Below, one piece after another: positions 32,646 to 33,052 of a stretch of DNA of 33,052 nucleotides (positions are counted from its first letter, which is position 1; the number at the start of each line of letters is the position of its first letter). A program made the position numbers and the translations under genes. This stretch comes from Candidatus Sabulitectum sp. GTDB lineage: Bacteria; Fermentibacterota; Fermentibacteria; Fermentibacterales; JCC-6. The stretch spans positions 1 through 33,052 of the forward strand of contig JAOZUR010000017.1 of assembly GCA_029938555.1 (NCBI GenBank), read 5' to 3'. Under the pieces are notes generated by a model. That model did not search any database. It was given only the letters and a program-made list of their open reading frames with translations, and was not told where the DNA came from.

Positions 32646-33052
32646 CTATAATTTTACTTTAAATACTACAGCACCCAATATGGCCCAAATACTGGAAAAA
32701 ACAAGAAATACTGTAAACCAGCCCCATCTGGCACCAAGAATAACAAAATGAGTTTCCTGAATATATGATTGAATTTTCAGAATTCCATCAGTTTTATCTT
32801 TATTCCATGGTCGGAAAAGAGCTTGAATTAAACTACTTTGCTCAGCTCCACGAAAATTGATAGAACCTGAAGACAAATCGCTGCCAAGTTCAATACCCAT
32901 TGATCTATATTCAAAAACACCATCATCACCATAAAAAGAAAAACTTTGTTCCAGTGAATCATTCAAAGTCACAATTGGAGATAAAAGTAAACCTATTTCT
33001 GGTTGTTCTGATTGCAATACAGGTATAGAATTCTCCCAATAGACAGTAACAG
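32646..33052 (-). CDS. Membrane protein, N-terminus cut by the window edge
   Basis: The frame is open to the right edge: codons upstream of the tracked TTG at 33017 read VTVYWENSIPV without a stop, so the true start lies beyond 33052. The visible 134 residues are a soluble, probably exocytoplasmic, beta-rich stretch followed by one C-terminal membrane helix (WGWFTVFLVFSSIWAILGAVV) and the basic tail FKVKL. Such an ending would suit an ABC-2-like permease with an outer domain, but the family cannot be assigned. The stop (TAG) overlaps the ribosome binding site region of the RHH-like gene, suggesting one transcript. Confidence 0.6.
   Translation of the reverse strand, partial: VTVYWENSIPVLQSEQPEIGLLLSPIVTLNDSLEQSFSFYGDDGVFEYRSMGIELGSDLSSGSINFRGAEQSSLIQALFRPWNKDKTDGILKIQSYIQETHFVILGARWGWFTVFLVFSSIWAILGAVVFKVKL

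Noticed and set aside
32436-33052. Toxin-antitoxin pair formed by the RHH-like gene and its neighbour
   Set aside because: The neighbour is a membrane protein with a large outer domain and no toxin motif; the small protein has no adjacent toxin-size partner.

Overview
The window (about 38-40% GC by eye) looks like a chromosomal segment of a free-living bacterium with an outer membrane. It has lipoproteins, two exported proteins ending in Por/T9SS-like C-terminal sorting domains, an Eis-like acetyltransferase, very large multi-PAS hybrid kinases, and tightly packed operons with ATGA start/stop overlaps. The T9SS-like tails suggest a member of the FCB group or a related candidate phylum (Cloacimonadota- or Fermentibacterota-like). 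That placement is an inference; no rRNA or taxonomic marker was searched. UGA is an ordinary stop codon for at least six genes here (rmlC, smpB, the amidase, rph, smr and tex).

Layout. 1-556: 5'-part of a lipoprotein with a 6-bladed beta-propeller, minus strand, TTG start, absent from the ORF track. 665-5160: a minus-strand four-gene operon (DUF362 protein, radical SAM/SPASM-like enzyme, NDP-forming acyl-CoA synthetase beta with a C-terminal ferredoxin-like extension, and its alpha subunit), closed by a strong terminator. 5318-8626: a secreted tandem-repeat protein, endonuclease III, an RmlC-type epimerase, an Eis-like GNAT and a tRNA-Leu(CAG). 8711-12735: a plus-strand housekeeping operon (smpB, N-acetylmuramoyl-alanine amidase, membrane protein, rph, rdgB, Smr protein).

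12925-21333: three sensory kinases in a row: a PAS/PocR hybrid kinase, a PAS/GAF HisKA_2 kinase, and a REC-kinase-REC protein. No DNA-binding output regulator is encoded beside them, so they may form a phosphorelay. 21330-22742: an exported beta-helix protein with a sorting tail. 22980-23975: the highlight, an exported thioredoxin-like (Omp28-like) protein. Its reading frame is interrupted by a single in-frame UGA exactly where the first Cys of a CxxC motif is expected, and a SECIS-like hairpin follows directly. I read it as a selenoprotein with a U-S-S-C active site and a T9SS-like tail. The ORF track shows only the part after the UGA.

24069-28698: fluoride channel and EF-G on the minus strand, with Tex divergent on the plus strand. 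28760-29086: a second, single-domain member of the small secreted family seen at 5318. 29090-33052: a minus-strand cluster with an ABC-2 type transporter, a His-rich lipoprotein, a membrane-anchored helical/TPR-like protein and a cyclic-nucleotide-binding protein, each overlapping the next by 4 nt. Upstream of these lie an RHH-like small protein and a membrane protein cut by the window edge. No CRISPR array, insertion sequence, rRNA or phage gene was seen, and no stretch over 300 bases lacks a gene.
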